7,953 nucleotides of DNA from positions 1 through 7,953 of the forward strand of contig MNZL01000110.1 of the NCBI GenBank assembly GCA_001873585.1, given 5' to 3'. Shown here in pieces: positions 7,450 to 7,953 of the stretch (position 1 is the stretch's first letter; each line of letters opens with the position of its first letter). The notes under the pieces were generated by a model. The model had not been told where the DNA came from. It did not search any database and saw only the letters and a list, made by a program, of their open reading frames with translations. The DNA comes from Rhodobacterales bacterium CG2_30_65_12. GTDB lineage: Bacteria > Pseudomonadota > Alphaproteobacteria > Rhodobacterales > Rhodobacteraceae. The position numbers and the translations under genes were made by a program.

Positions 7450-7938
7450 GTGTATACGCTTGCGGAGGAAAAACCGGCGGATTGGTGGGAGGTCGAGGCG
7501 CTCTATGACCTCTGCTTTGCACCGGGGCGTGAGGCGCTTTCGTCCTACCGTCTGCGCGACGGGGTTGATCCCGTTGCGGGGCTTTCGCTGCTTGCGCGCG
7601 ATGCGCAGGGGATTCTGGCCGGGGCGATCCGGTTCTGGCCGGTCAAGGTGGGCGGGCGCCGGGCGCTGCTGCTGGGGCCGGTGGCGGTGCACCCAACCCG
7701 CCAGGGCGAGGGGCTGGGCGGGGTATTGATCCGCGACAGCGTTGATCGCGCCGTGGCGCAGGGCTGGACCCGGGTGATGCTGGTGGGCGACCGGCCGTAT
7801 TATTCGAGGTTCGGGTTCGAGGTGCTGCCGGACGTGATCATGCCGCCGCCGACGAACCCCGAGCGCGTGCTTGGCCGCGCGCTGGCACCGGCCGCCTGGG
7901 AGGGTGTGACCGGCACGGTGACACGCGCCAACGCGTAG
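7450..7938 (+). CDS. GNAT-family N-acetyltransferase, YhbS-like
   Basis: This 162-residue protein would transfer an acetyl group from acetyl-CoA to an amine of unknown identity, in the cytosol. The GNAT core is clear: ALLLGPVAVHP (72-82) is strand 4, RQGEGLGG (84-91) is the Q-x-x-G-x-G acetyl-CoA pyrophosphate loop with its following helix, and VMLVGDRPYYSRFGFE (109-124) is the strand and YYxRFGFE motif typical of the YhbS/COG3153 branch. The GTG at 7450 is chosen because AGGAAGGGG lies just upstream (7436-7444) and the family sequence begins there. The frame is open back to 7270, but that part is Cys/Arg-rich and unlike the family. The gene appears complete and ends 15 bases before the window edge. 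Confidence 0.9.
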   Translation: MYTLAEEKPADWWEVEALYDLCFAPGREALSSYRLRDGVDPVAGLSLLARDAQGILAGAIRFWPVKVGGRRALLLGPVAVHPTRQGEGLGGVLIRDSVDRAVAQGWTRVMLVGDRPYYSRFGFEVLPDVIMPPPTNPERVLGRALAPAAWEGVTGTVTRANA

Positions 7939-7953
7939 TCGGAATCGTCGTCG

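Noticed and set aside
6787..7692. A single 301-residue minus-strand frame covering the second flavin-reductase piece and the insert
   Set aside because: Only the last part (from 7029 down) is family-like; the rest reads through the insert in a different frame from the first flavin-reductase piece and is antisense to the GNAT gene.

Overview
This 7,953-base window is high-GC bacterial DNA. It reads like an alphaproteobacterium, most likely Rhodobacterales (Roseobacter/Rhodobacter-type). That assignment is inferred from gene content and protein style: a GC-rich coding pattern, a DUF2927 secreted protein, and a HisC-type aminotransferase of the kind common in that group. No rRNA or other marker is present to prove it.

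Layout. The plus strand opens with a complete AMP-forming acyl-CoA synthetase (111-1739), preceded by a clear ribosome binding site and a plausible promoter. It is followed by a single-pass membrane protein (1827-2849) that resembles an M48 metallopeptidase but lacks the zinc-binding histidines. All remaining genes up to about 7.36 kb are on the minus strand. A HisC-family PLP aminotransferase (2958-4076) converges on the M48-like gene. Upstream of it lies a roughly 500-base region holding a 5'-truncated RelE/ParE-type toxin remnant with no antitoxin. Next is a tight three-gene unit, transcribed from about 6.77 kb down to a strong intrinsic terminator at 4582-4616: mtnP (methylthioadenosine phosphorylase), a secreted DUF2927 protein, and apt (adenine phosphoribosyltransferase). 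Upstream of mtnP is a broken flavin-reductase-like gene (6787-7303). A plus-strand YhbS-type GNAT acetyltransferase (7450-7938) closes the window.

How the genes work together. MtnP releases adenine from 5'-methylthioadenosine, a by-product of polyamine and acyl-homoserine-lactone synthesis. Apt converts that adenine to AMP with PRPP. The two flanking steps of one salvage route are therefore co-transcribed, with an exported protein of unknown function between them (4-base overlap on one side, 6-base gap on the other).

The most unusual structure is in the flavin-reductase remnant. A 130-base GC-rich, hairpin-forming segment (7030-7159) is flanked by perfect 9-base direct repeats. Removing it together with one repeat copy rejoins the two halves of the flavin reductase in frame. 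This is the pattern expected of a small non-autonomous mobile element with a target-site duplication. The host gene also has a tandem 9-base duplication, a lost 3' end and a doubtful start, so it is a decayed gene.
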